Counted from the stretch's first letter, positions 33,795-46,200 are shown. The stretch is 64,000 nt of DNA from Halicephalobus mephisto (GCA_009193035.1 SWDT01000106.1:18345-82344), one strand, 5' to 3'. Translations and numbers: made by a program. The notes: a model not told the origin generated them from the letters alone.

Positions 33795-36700
33795 ATGGGA
33801 TTAGCGTCATCGTCGTTGCCGTCGACTCAGGCAGCTCGTCCATCAACGGCTCTTCCTCAAGTTGGTTGTGGAAGTTACGAAGTCGGATGTGCAGACATAA
33901 TGGTGGCTTCAGAAGGCGAAGGAGATTCGGGTGTTTTTATGAGGATTTTTTATCCTTCTGTATTGAAAGTTGATTTAGAAAATCAGGTTAGTTATGTGAT
34001 TACTGTAAAAATAATAATTTTTTAAAGGTTTCAACAAAAATTGAATATCCGCTTTGGAACGAAAGAAAAGAGTACATGGACGGATTAGCCGATTACCGCC
34101 AAATGTCCCATGCTAAAATCCATTTTTATTTCAATTGGATCATTGGAGAAAGAAGGTAACGTTACTTCTGATCGATAGTGATTAAAAGAAACAATTTTTG
34201 GACACTATTTGTAATTTTCTCATTAACGAAAGCAATCTTGGATAGTGTTCAAAAATCGTTCTTTTTAGTCACTATCCTGATTTGCATTGACCATGGGAAT
34301 TTCATGAATAATGACTACCAGAACGATTTTTGGACACTATCCAATATTGATTTCATTAACGAGAAAGCTGTGGATAGTATCCAGAAATCGTTCTTTTTAG
34401 TCACTATCCATACAATTTCCACCACCAATGAAAATCGGGATAGTGACTGATTTGAATGATTTTCGGATACTATCCAATATTGGTTTTATTAATGAGGAAG
34501 TCGTGGATAATGTCTAAACTTTTAGTCACTATCCATACAATTTTCACCACCAATGGAAATCGGGATAGTGACTGAGAATAACGATTTTTGGACACTATCC
34601 TGGCGATTTCCACTGCTGGTAAGAATTGTCTGGATAGTGACTAAAATGACTTTTATCTTTGTAGACACTATCTTTGCGGTTTTGGCACCTAATAGAAATT
34701 GCCAAAATAGTGATATTAAAATTTTTAATGAATTTTGGACTATTTGAGATTTTTGGAAATGGATAGTGTCTAGTTTGTCGTTGTTGTTAGGATAGTGACT
34801 GAATTTAATTTTTTCCAGAGTACCAGCGGGCTGGCATGTCCCTCTTTATTCAAAGAAATCCGCTGCGAATTTAACTTTTCATCCTTCCAAATCCACAGGA
34901 GACATTCCAGAAGGAACTTATTCTGAAGGAATGCCGAATTCGAAATCAAGCCAATCTTTAAAAGTTGATCAACTTCCAAAATTTCCTGTTATTGTTTTTT
35001 CTCATGGATTGAGCGGATCGAGATTGATTTATTCAACTTTCTGTTCGTCTTTGGCCAGTTATGGTTTCGTGGTAGCCGCTGTCGAACACAGGTACGGTAA
35101 TTTTGATTAACATTTTGAAATTTGGTCTCAAAACGAAAATTCCATGGATACTGTAGATGGGGAATTCAGAAGATAAAAATCTTAAAATCCAATAGAAATT
35201 TCTGAAATTTAGGATTCTGGAAGTTTCTAAAAAAGTTTCAAAGTTTATTTTTGAACAATTTCATAATATTTTAATTTTCAAAAAATTTTCAAAATTTCAT
35301 GGATTTCGAAATTTTCTAATTTTTCAATTTTCTAAATTTAATGAATTTTGAAATTTTCTAATTTTGAAATTTTCTAAAATTTTTAGAATTTCATGAATTT
35401 TGAAATTTCCGAATTTTTCAATTTTCTAAAATTTTTAGAATTTCATGCATTTTCTAATTTTCTAAAATTTTCAAAATTTCATGGATTTCTAAATTTTCAA
35501 TTTTCGAATTTTTTAATTTTCTAAAATTTTCAAAATTTCATGAAATTCGAAAATTTTAAAAAATTCCTGAAACTTTAAATTTTCATAAAAATTAGAAAAT
35601 TCTTATTGAAATTAATTTGTAAATCTTTAATTTTCGCAACAGTGTGATTTTTGCAAATTTGAAAATAACGAATTTTCAGAGACCGGTCTTCTGCTTGGAC
35701 TTACATGCTGGAGACGGATCCGGTGAGCGGGAAGATAACAGAAATCCCGATAACGATGCTCATGTTGGGCGATGACGAAAGAGAATTCAAAAGACGTAAT
35801 CAGCAGAACCACAAACGGGTAATGGAATGTATTAGAGCTCTTCACGTTTTGGAAGAACTTAATCTTGGAAAATGCGGTCCAGCAGACAAAAAACTCAAAG
35901 GATCAAAAATCATCGTTGGACAAAGTTTTGATTGGCAACAATTCAAAGATAGATTGGATATATCAAAAGCAGCAGCTATAGGTCATTCCATGGGAGGAGC
36001 AACAGCCATCGCTGCAGCTGCGTTCTCGACGGATTTTCAGACTTCTGTTATCCTTGACGGATGGTTTTATCCTATCGAACATGAACTTTACACAAGAACT
36101 ACTCAGCCTGCTTTGTTGTTGAATGTTGCAGATTGGCAATGGCCAGAAAACATAAAAAGGATAATGAAGTTGGACAGGAGCTTGGGAGAAAAAATAATGT
36201 TCACTTTCAAGTAAGTTGTTAAAAATCAATTTTTAAATTTTCAGAAATTTTCTGGAATGATTCATATATCAAATTTAATCCTTTTCAAGAGTATATTCAG
36301 AATCTGTAGTTTAATTTTAATAAATATTTTCGGAAAAAAAGATAACTTAGAAAATTCGAAAATTTAGGAATCGCGATTTTACGATTTTTTTATTATTTAT
36401 TCAAAAAACAAATTGAATGATTACAATTAACATAGAGATATACTTAATTACGGAGAATAATTATTAAAATTAATTAAAACAAAAAATTTAAAATAAATCA
36501 TCGAAAATTCGTCGATTAAATGGAAAAATTCACTTCCGTTTTTGCAACCTTTGATATGTGAAATCTTATTTATCCTAATTTTACATATATAAACACAGGT
36601 TTATACGCGAAAAAAGTTGGCTGAGTGAACGCCGAGACCCGCTGTGCTTGTACACGAACGCGCTTATATGGGTAAAATTAGTGTATTTTTTTCATTCCGA

Positions 36701-37716
36701 AAGATCACTAGCATCAACTAATACACAATGGATTCTGAATATATATCTGATAAGGTAGGAAATAAGTCACAATTTAGTTCAAAAAACTATTTCGAGTAAA
36801 TCTTAACATGTTATATATGAAATTTCCCATATATCCAACTTCCTTACCCCTGAAAACTAATTACCAAAAACTACATAACTAATTCTAAGTATGCATTCGT
36901 TAAGTTGTGAAATAAGTTGAAATAGTTTTCGAAACTGATTATGAGTAAATTTCGATTCGGGGGGATGAATAAGATTTCATATATCCAACTTCCTCATCTT
37001 AGAATCAGTCGTATGGTTTTTGGTAATTAGTCTTCTAAGTACACATTCATTAAGTTGTGAAATAAGTTATAATCAGTTTCGAAAACTATCTCAAGTAAAT
37101 TTCGATTAGGGAGGATGAATAAGATTTCATATATCCAACTTCCTTATCTTAGAATCAGAAGACTAATTACCAAAAACCACGCGACTAAGTACACATTCAT
37201 TAAGTTGTGAAATAAGTTATAATCAGTTTCGAAAACTATCTCAAGTAAATTTCGATTCAAGGAGATATGTAAGATTTCATATATCCACCTTCCTTATCTT
37301 AGAAAACTAATTACTAAAAACTACACAACTAATTCTAAACATATACTGAATAAACCATAATCCATTTAAAAACTAAAATAATTTTTTACAAATTCATTTT
37401 TTCCAGGGACATTGTTCACCAATCCTTCTCCGATTTCACTTATCTAATGCCAGGATACATGGGTAGAAAATTCCATGTTCAAGGAGCAATTGATCCATTT
37501 GTTGCTGGAGAAGCATATCTCGAAATGACCGTAACATTCCTCCGAAAGTGCTTCGAAGGAGTATCTGCTTTAGATTCAGTCAGAGAAGTATCCAGAAGAT
37601 ACCATTTCGTCATGGAAGGAACAAATATAAAAATCGACGAAATCCCCAAATCCGACGATTCAAGGGATTCCAATAATCATGTTAAAAACGAAACTAACGG
37701 GAAATCAAATATTTAA
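33795..37716 (+). CDS. Platelet-activating factor acetylhydrolase II-like enzyme
   Basis: Serine esterase that removes short or oxidised sn-2 acyl groups from phospholipids such as PAF. Exons: 33795-33986, 34028-34155, 34819-35091, 35680-36210, 37407-37716; 477 aa, all in phase (human PAFAH2 392). The fold markers are '[20 protein letters not shown]' (oxyanion region), '[19 protein letters not shown]', nucleophile S301 in 'GHSMGGATA', D324 in 'VILDGWFYP' and H379 in '[10 protein letters not shown]'. The start MGLASSS fits an N-myristoylation signal, as in the intracellular type II enzyme, and there is no signal peptide. Insertions against the human protein lie after '[12 protein letters not shown]' and in the C-terminal tail ('[14 protein letters not shown]'). 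AATAAA at 37764. Convergent with the next gene; stops are 220 bp apart. Confidence 0.94.
34165..34805. repeat. CACTATCC / GGATAGTG dyad repeat array, copy 4 (PAF acetylhydrolase intron)
   Basis: Fills the intron 34156-34818 almost from donor to acceptor. Units such as TTTTTAGTCACTATCCATAC, then CAATTT and CACCACCAATGGAAATCGGGATAGTGAC. It ends 14 nt before the TTTTTCCAG acceptor. Confidence 0.9.
36571..36685. repeat. Possible small inverted-repeat element in PAF acetylhydrolase intron
   Basis: TCCTAATTTTACATATATAA at the left and, read inward from the right, CACTAATTTTACCCATATAA enclose a GC-richer core (36600-36660). This looks like a short MITE or hairpin. No clear target duplication. Confidence 0.4.
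36740..37350 (+). repeat. About 150-bp tandem repeat with one internally inverted copy
   Basis: Units begin near CATTCATTAAGTTGTGAAAT and carry TTTCATATATCCAACTTCCT. Starts are near 36895, 37047 and 37196. Between CTTAG and CTAAG the segment reads AAGACTAATTACCAAAAACC in most copies but is the reverse complement (GGTTTTTGGTAATTAGTCTT) in the copy at about 37010-37036. Confidence 0.88.
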
Positions 37717-37763
37717 AAATTTTTTTGCTCAAAAATTTCTATCTTGTAGTTACCGGTTCATAA

Positions 37764-37769
37764 AATAAA
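37764..37769 (+). terminator. Poly(A) signal AATAAA of the PAF acetylhydrolase gene
   Basis: AATAAA 48 nt after the stop codon at 37716, in the gap before the convergent nuclear receptor gene. Confidence 0.6.
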
Positions 37770-37936
37770 ATTTATCCAATTTTAAAAATAAAACCACCAG
37801 GACATAATTTATAGTAAAACTTTAGACCTGCAGACAGAAATGAGGTTTAAAAACATATTTTTCACGGTACTCGTTCTAAAACGTAACCGAAAAAAAAATT
37901 AGACACGAAATAAACAGTAAATTTCACTGATCGATG

Positions 37937-40900
37937 TTAATCAGCACTCGTGTAACACCATTTGTCGTACCAAAACGAACTCAAAGAATCTAAAAATTTT
38001 TAATTTTTAAAAACAATAATAATAAAAACTTACCACAGAATTGAAATAGCTTAGCTACTTGGAAATCCGTACAATGCAAATCACACACAACCTCTATTTC
38101 CGGTAATAGTAAAATGACTTCTCCAAGACGAACAACCGGATCTGCAATTCCAATTTGTTCATAATGTTCAAATAATCTGGCAACTGCCCATTCACGTCGT
38201 TTTCTCATTATCTCCTTTACAGGTTCAGAAACTACTCGATTATCTGTAAAAATTACAATTATAAAAGTATTTATTTAAAAAACTTACTTTGTGAAACTCC
38301 ACAAAAGCAAAATATGCAACGTAACAATCTCGGCATCCGTTATTCTCATCTTACTGAAGGGAATCACGATCGTAGCCCACAAACGGTCCAAAGTCGGGCG
38401 GAAAATGCTAAAAAAGTAAAAAATTATTAAAAATAACATTAATTTAAAAATTAAAAACAAATTTTTTAACAAAACCACCCTAAACTTCTAGAACTTTTCA
38501 AAAAACAATTCAAAATTTCATACAATTTCGAAATTAATTATCTGATTTCTTTAAGTGAATCTAGGACCTTCTACATCAGAGTACATAGAGTACACAACCC
38601 TCTACTTACTATTGAGAATTAATTTCCATATATCAATTTCTTAAAATTAGTTTCAACATAGATTTTTAAGTTTTCAGAAACCAAAGTAACCTATGTGATG
38701 ATTATTTCGTAATTTTAGGGAAATAATTCAAATAATTAATTTCGAAATCATCTAAATGAATCCAGGAGCTTCTACATCAGGGTACATAGAGTACACAACC
38801 CTCTACTTACTATTGAGAATTAATTTTCATGTCAAAACATTAACAAACATCTTAAAAACCATGCCTACCCCCATAGTACCCTACCAAAAATAGATCATCA
38901 TTTTTAAATCCCACAATAATCCATTTTCCTCATTTTGAACTTTTCAAATTCTCAATATACTTCCCCAAAAAAACCTTAATCCTTATATTTACAAAAAAAA
39001 CTCACTCATGTTTTGCTTGTTTCGTTTTTTCATCATCAGTTATCCCTTCAAAACCAGTTTCATTTGGTGGCACATACGTATTATTGAGCATTGCAAAATT
39101 TCCTTGAGCAATCATTTCTTTGTACTTGCTTGCTTGATAAAAATGATCCAATGATAATTTCCTTACTGAATATCGCTTCAACAATGCTTCTCTGTCAGCT
39201 CTGTCTAGAAGTTTAAATGGGTGTTGTTTTTCAAGCCAATACAGTAAACCCGAAAGTTCAACTGTTGATAATTTCTCAACATCATTTGGAATCATTTTTC
39301 TGAAACTTGGACCTTGTTCTGGTTCCTTCAAAAAATCATCAATAGATATCATTGATCTATTCATCAACACCAAATGCTCATGATACGCAGCAACAAGCCG
39401 ATCAAATTCCTCTCCATCATCGTTAGTTAACGAATCCGTAAAACTCGTCGTATTTGCCGTCTTGTTTCTCGCATTTTGAGCTTCTTGATCGTTGTTGTTC
39501 GACGAAGTTGAAGGAGCACATTCAGACGACCCATTAGAAGCCACAGGGGTTTCTTCATTGTTGCAAGATTCCACAGACGTCGGTTCTTGTTTCACCAATG
39601 ACAGCAATGGGGACATAGTTAAGGGAGACGGATGTTCACCTGAAAAAATCCATATAAAAACCAAAAATCCAAGTATAAATTCCCCAAAGTAAAATTCATA
39701 TAAAAACAATTCCCAAAAAGTTACCTAAAAATTGAAAAAACTTAATTTCCAAAAATCCATATAAAAATAATTTTCTAAAAATTACCTAAAAACCATTTTT
39801 AGGAAAATCCATATAAAAACAATTCCTAAAAAATTACCTAAAAACCATTTTTTTAGGGAAATTTATATAAAAATAATTTTCTAAAATTACCTAAAAATGT
39901 AAAATCCCTTTTAAAAATTTATAAAAACCTTACAGTATTCTTTAGTCATAGTTTTCCAATTATCTGGTTGAGTAATAGCTAAATTAATTAAATTTTCGAA
40001 AATATCGGAATTAAAACGTTTTTTGTTAACAGAAATAAAATCAGACAAGAAATTAGAACTTTCTTCTACCATTGTCGTAGAAATTTCGTTTTGAGAAACA
40101 ACATTAACCATTTTTTGGAATTTAACTGGTCTAATTTAACTCTCACTGGTAAAAAAATATTTCAAAATTACCAGTTTTGTTCAATTTTTTTTCAAGACCA
40201 GATTTCTTTCAAAACCAAACTAAATCACTCGCAATGGTAGTGCCGTCTTTATAAACCAGAAAAGACCTTGAAATAATCGGAGACACCCCGAAAATCACAA
40301 AAACGAGGTCATTGAACCCCCTGATTATCCGTCAATCTGGTATTTATGAATTTAAAACTTTTCAAAGTTGTGTAAAAAATAACCATTTTTATCCGATTTT
40401 CTGAATTTAGATAATCTTTTTTAAACTTTTTAAAATATAGAATTTCAAAGAAATTCTAGTTTTAATCGACCAAAAATACCATTTTTTTATTTGAAAAACC
40501 TTTGATCCCGATCGATCATTTAATCTTCTTGTCATAAAACTTTTTTTTTACAAATTTTTTAAATTTAAAAAAAATTTTCTTAAATGTAGAAAATATTGAA
40601 AAATCTAAAAAAAACTGCAATTTTTTCATTTTAAAAATTTTCTTATTTTAGCGAAAATTCAAAAATTACTATAAACATTAAAAATAAATATTTTTGTAAA
40701 GTTATTTTAAAACCAATTTTTATACATTTCCAAAATAATCAGAAAAATTAAAAAAAACAAAATTACTTGGTTTTCGATTTTTATAAAATTCTATTTTGAC
40801 GAAAATTCAAAAATCTCAAAAATTCATTATTGTATAAAAATTAAAAATTATTTTAAAAATTTCCAAAAAATTCATGGGAAAAATTACTTGGTTTTCGATT

Positions 40901-43262
40901 TTTATAAAATTCTATTTTGGTGAAAATTCAAAAATCTCAAAAAATCATATTGTGCAAAAATTAAAAATAATTTTTTTTGCAAAATTATTTTTAGATAAAA
41001 ATTTTAAACTTGTGAAATAATTGTAGAAGAAAGTAACTCAATTTCCGTAACAAATTACCAGATTTATCATTTATTTTTTTACAAAATTCATTTTTTGCGT
41101 AAAAATTTGAAAAGATTATTTTAAAAATAAATTTTTTAAAATTATTTTGAAATAAATTTCTAGAATAATATAAAAAATGATTCAATTACTGTAAAAAATC
41201 ACAAAATTTACTATTTTTGTATTTGTATTCAAAAATTAAAAAAGTTAGATTATTCTAAAATTTAAAAAATGTTTATAAAAATTATTTCAAAATGAATTTC
41301 TAAATTGTACTACTGTAGAAAATTATGAAATTTACCACTTTTGTATTTCTAGTTCTACTCAAAATTAAAAAACTCAAAAAAAATTAGATTATTTTGAAAA
41401 TTAAAAAACAATTTTCTTTTCAAATTGTTTTGAAACAAACTTCTAGAACAATATAAGGAAAAAATTTAAAAAATAACTCAATTACTGTAAAAAATTACAA
41501 AATTTACTACTTTTGTAATTTTAATTACAAATTTCTAAGTTATTATAAAAATTAAAAAGTATTTTTCAAAATTATTTCAAGATGGATTTCTAAAGTAATA
41601 TGAAAAGTAAATTACTGTAAAGAATTACGAAATTTACTATTTTTGTAATTTTAATTACAAATTTCTAAGTTATTATAAAAATTAAAAAGTATTTTTAAAA
41701 ATTATTTCAAGATGGATTTCTAAAGTAATATGAAAAGTAACTCAATTACTGTAAAAAATTACAAAATTTACTATTTTTGTACTTCTACCCAAAAATTAAA
41801 AAACTCCGAAAAATTACATATTAATTTTTAATTTTGTTTTTTCTTTAAAAACTGAGGACTTACTTCCATCTGTATTCAGTCTTCTTCTTTTTGGAGGTCT
41901 TCTGTTTTTCTGAGATCCAGTTGGGTCCCTTCTTGGTTGGACTGCAGATGGTCGCATTCCGGCTCTGAGACACTTCTGGAATCTGCAAGCTCTACAAGCA
42001 CATCTGACGTATTGATTGACGTCGCAGTTTCCATCTTTTCGACATACATAGGTCTAAAAAAACAAGATACTTTTATGTGTATTTCGGAATTGTAAACAAC
42101 CGATACTTAATATTATTGAGTTCTAAAACGTTTTTAAAGTTATTTTTCAAGTCAATGACTCAAGTGCTCTAATAGGATTATTCAGACAGTTATGTGTCAC
42201 AAACAAAAAACGGATCCATGGTTTGAATAAAACTTTAATGAATAGATATGTTTGTCAAACTATATATGGAAACTAATAATTGAAAAATGCAAAATTCATG
42301 AATTTACATCTTTAGAAAAAATCAATCATTATTAACAACGTTTAATGAGTATTTTCGTAACTTTATATATGGGAATTAACAAATATAAGTTCTAAAATCC
42401 ATGAATTTACATTTTTTAGAAAAAAACCAATTATTATTAACAAAATTTAATATTTTCGTAAATTGATATATGGAAATTAACAAATATAAGTTCTAAAATC
42501 CATGAATTTACATTTTTTAGAAAAAAACCAATTATTATTAACGAAATTTAATATTTTCGTAAATTTATATATAAAAGTTAACAAATATAAGTTCTAAAAT
42601 CCGTGAATTTACATTTTTTAGAAAAAAATCAATCATTAAAAATTTTCAATATTTTCGTAAATTTATATATGAAAATTAACAAATATAAGTTCTAAAATTC
42701 ACGGGTTTACATTTTTTAGACAAAAATCAATCATTATAAAAAAGTTAAATGTATATAAAAGTTAACAAATATAAGTTCTAAAATTCACGGGTTTACATTT
42801 TTTAGAAAAAAACCAATCATTATTAAAAATTTTAATATTTTCGTAAATTTATATATGAAAATTAAAAATCTAGGATACTAATCCTTGATTATTTATGTTA
42901 TTTAAAATTACAGAAATATTCCTATTAAAATCACCAACCTGCTTGAATGTGACTGCTCGACGGAAAAAACTAAAAATTCATATATGAGAAATTTAAAAAT
43001 TTAAAATTAAAATTTAAAATTTAAAAACTTACGCATTGCAACTTCTGCAACTCAGGGCGTTGTAGTGCAGTCCATCGGCTTCCGCTCCACAAATAGCACA
43101 AAGTTGTTGATTATTGTAATTTTGATTATTTCCATTCGCGAGATTATTCGACGAACCAGGTTGTTGAGAAAACAAGTATTCCGTTGTAGTGCCCGAAAAC
43201 GACGGAGGTTGCATTGTTGATCCAACTGATGTACTTGAAATAAACGAAAATCCTTGTTTCAT
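37937..43262 (-). CDS. Nematode-type nuclear hormone receptor (C4 zinc finger plus divergent LBD)
   Basis: Ligand- or orphan-type transcription factor. Exons on the minus strand: 43262-43033, 42969-42939 (31 nt), 42053-41864, 39639-39006, 38407-38288, 38243-38034, 37989-37937. An extra exon at 40111-39934 is listed separately. The DNA-binding domain starts 'CAICGAEADGLHYNALSCRS', has P-box 'CRSCNAFFRRAV', and second finger 'CRKDGNC ... CACRACRFQKCLRAGM' followed by a basic extension 'RRPPKRRRL'. The P-box and the LBD segments 'LSGLLYWLEKQHPFKLLDRA' and 'FAMLNNTYVPPNETGFEG' are of the expanded nematode HNF4-derived type. The tail reads 'SLSSFWYDKWCYTSAD'. All junctions keep phase except exon 5 to exon 6: using the good donor GTAAGT at 38287 leaves one base too many. 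A weak donor GTTTCA 10 nt earlier restores the frame (about 485 aa). Which receptor it is I cannot say. Confidence 0.85.
38520..38885 (+). repeat. Dispersed duplicate, copy 1 (receptor intron)
   Basis: About two tandem units of about 195 bp with CTTCTACATCAGAGTACATA, GAGTACACAACCCTCTACTT and ACCAAAGTAACCTATGTGAT. Nearly identical to 44060-44463 in the same orientation. Lies in the intron 38408-39005. Confidence 0.9.
39934..40111 (-). CDS. Optional or alternative first exon of the nuclear receptor gene
   Basis: Reads MVNVVSQNEISTTMVEESSN through 'QPDNWKTMTKEY', then a donor GTAAGG at 39933. The phase at the donor (one base left) is the same as that of the DNA-binding-domain exon 41864-42053, so both can join the exon ending at 39639 in frame. 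As a first exon it would give an isoform of the LBD without zinc fingers. As an internal exon it could begin at 40125 after TAGACCAG, which also keeps frame. A TTTATAAA box about 140 bp upstream (near 40250) favours an internal promoter. Confidence 0.55.
41000..41800. repeat. Degenerate tandem repeat in nuclear receptor intron
   Basis: Units with TAACTCAATTACTGTAAAAA, ATTACAAAATTTACTATTTT and TTTCTAAATTATTATAAAAA, partly about 100 bp apart, in the intron 40112-41863. The neighbouring part 40350-40980 is A/T-rich with weaker repeats. 40200-40340 is a GC-richer island, possibly an internal promoter. Confidence 0.75.
42270..42870. repeat. About 100-bp tandem repeat in nuclear receptor intron
   Basis: About six copies with AACAAATATAAGTTCTAAAA, TCCATGAATTTACATTTTTT and TAATATTTTCGTAAATTTAT. 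It fills most of the intron 42054-42938, between the two zinc-finger exons. Confidence 0.9.
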
Positions 43263-46200
43263 ATATATCCCGCTTTGCGGACCAGAATACGGTATTATCG
43301 TTATTTTTGTTTTTTTTTAAATAATATTCATTTAATTTTTTTTCAATTTTAAAAATCTAAAAATTAAAATTATCAAAGAACACAGAGCACGAACACGGCG
43401 GACAATCAACTACCCGGGATGTTTTGGACTTGACTGGCCCTCAATCAACAGAAAAATTCAAAAAAGTCAATAACGTTTAGCTCCGGAAAACACACCGCAA
43501 AAATCGAACAAAAACACAATCATAACATTTTAAAAACCAAAAATAGTCTCGACGCGAAATTTTAGGGTTTTCCATTCAGGACCCGGAAGTGTGAAAACTA
43601 AACGTTTATGACTGTAGAAAAATACAATAATAATGTTTAAAAATAAATCTTACAGAAAACGGTCTTGACAAGAATTTTTAAATTTTCTTGTCGAGACCAG
43701 GAAGAATAAAAACTCAACGTTTATGACTGTAAAAAAGTACAATAATAGTGTTTAAAAATAAATTTTACAGAAAATGGTCTCGACAAGAATTTTTTTAAAT
43801 TTTCTTGTTGAGACCCAAAAGTGAGAATTAACACTTACATGATTCTGGAACGATACAATTATAATCAGACTACTTTGGAAATTCAAAATTAGCATCATTG
43901 CGGAATTGTTTCGAAACATTTAGAAACGAAAGTAGCCTAAAATCCCGGATTTGTACAATGATTGTTTCGTACTTTTAGATGGTTTTATAGTCAATTGTAT
44001 AAAAATCATGTGAACGGTTTAAAAATTGTCTTAAAACGAATTTTTAAAAGTTTTCAGAAACCAAAGTAACCTATGTGATGATTATTTCGTAATTTTAGGG
44101 AAATAATTCAAGTGATTAATTTCGAAATCATCTAAATAAATCCAGGACCTTCTACATCAGAGTATATAGAGTACACAACCCTCTACTTATTATTGGGAAT
44201 TAATTTCCATATATCAATTTCTTAAAATTAGTTTCAACATGGATTTTTAAGTTTTCAGAAACCAAAGTAACCTATGTGATGATTATTTCGTAATTTTAGA
44301 GAAATAATTCAAGTGATTAATTTCGAAATCATCTAAATGAATCCAGGACCTTCTACATCAGAGTACATAGAGTACACAACCCTCTACTTACTATTGAGAA
44401 TTAATTTTCATGTCAAAACATTAACAAACATCCTAAAAACCATATCTACCCCCATAGTACCCTATCCAGGAAGTTTTATTTCGCTTGTTTATCGAAGTAG
44501 GAACAATCATGGCTTTCAAAAAAATAATCAAGAACGATAACAATCGATATTTAGTCGATTAAGATTCAGAGTACCAGTGACGTAACATCGATTAAATTCT
44601 CTTGGTTAATTTAGTTTCGAAAATTCCACTTGATGTTAATCAATTTCGAATCGGAACAATGTCGTTTTTCCGACCCCCAAGTGCGAAATTACAAAAAAAA
44701 TTTTTAATTATTGAAAATTGTCAAAATTCAAAGGTTATTTCGGAACAAAAAAATTATTTTAAAAATAAAAAAATTTTCACAAAATTGTTTTGACACGAAT
44801 TTCCTAAAATTTTCTATTTGATTTTAGAATTATTTTAAAAATAGAAAATTTCAAAATTTTATATTTTAGAAAAATTTAAAAATTCTAGAAATATTTTTAA
44901 AAATTCCAAATTTTTACAATATTCTAAGACCTTCAAAATTCCAAAATCCCTCAGAATTTTTCACAGCATTTTAAAAATTTTCAGAATTTTAAAAACTTTT
45001 TGAAATTTCCGGAGTTTTAGAAATTTAAAAATTTCCAGAATATTTTACAATATTTTAAAAATTTTCAGAATTCTTAAAAGTTCCAAATTTTCAGAATTTT
45101 TTATATTTTAGAAATTTTTAGTTTTAGAAATTTCAAAATTTCCAAATTTTTTATATTTTAAAAATTTTCAGAATTTTTAAAATTTCAAAATTTCCAAGTT
45201 TTTTAAATTTTAAAAATTTTTATTTTTAGAAATTTCAACAGAATCTTAGTAAACAGAAAACTGAGACAACTTTTCCGAACTCTAAAGTCATAACTGTTCC
45301 CATGAACTCGAAGAAACATAATTGATTAAGTTCACGTTATTCAATTTCATTAAATCCACTCTGGCTCAAATCTCATGAGATAAACAACCTTCTCAGAAAT
45401 ACAGAGAACTTCCTTCAATACGGAAGCCTTGTTGAGTAGCTTCAAGGCGTCACAAAAAAAATATCTCCTCCAGGGTCTAATCGATAGAATTTTAAAAAAC
45501 TAAGAAATTAAAAAATTAAGAAAATTAAAAAATTAAGAAATTTTAAAAAATTTAGAAATTAAGTTTTTTAAGAATTTAGAAATTTAAAAATCTAAAAAAT
45601 TGAAAACTTTTAAAAATTAAAGAAATCTAAAAAAGTTGAAATTTTTACAATTTAGAAAAATTACGAAATTCTTAAGTTTTTTTAAATTAAGAAATTTTAA
45701 ATTTTGAAAAATTTTAAAAATGTAAAAAATTTCCAAATCTGACAAAACCTCTGGGGGCAGAGTGGATCATTGATCAAATTTAGCCACGATTATTTATATA
45801 AAAAATTAAATTTGAATGATTTATTTACACAAGATCCAGATCCAAAAAATCAATAAAATTTTTCTGATAAAAAATATTTACGAAAAATTTTTAATCAAAT
45901 TTTATAAAACTATTTTTAAAACAAAAATTTATTTTTTTTAAATTTTCAATCAATTTTAAAAAATATTTTAATAAAAATAAATTTAAAAATTTCAATAAAA
46001 ATTAATTTAAAAATTTTAATAAAAATGAATTTTTAAAATTTTAATAAAAATGAATTTTTAAAAAATTTTAATAAAAATTAATTTTTAAAATTCTTTATTA
46101 AATTAATTTTTAAATTTTTTTAATCAATTTTTAAAAAATTCCCGGTGAAAATTAATTTTTAGGAATTGTTTAAAATTATTTTTTTTAATTTTATTGATTG

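Noticed and set aside
36600..36670. Structured GC-rich segment considered as a tRNA or small RNA
   Set aside because: It has no B-box or A-box and no cloverleaf; better read as the core of a small inverted-repeat element.
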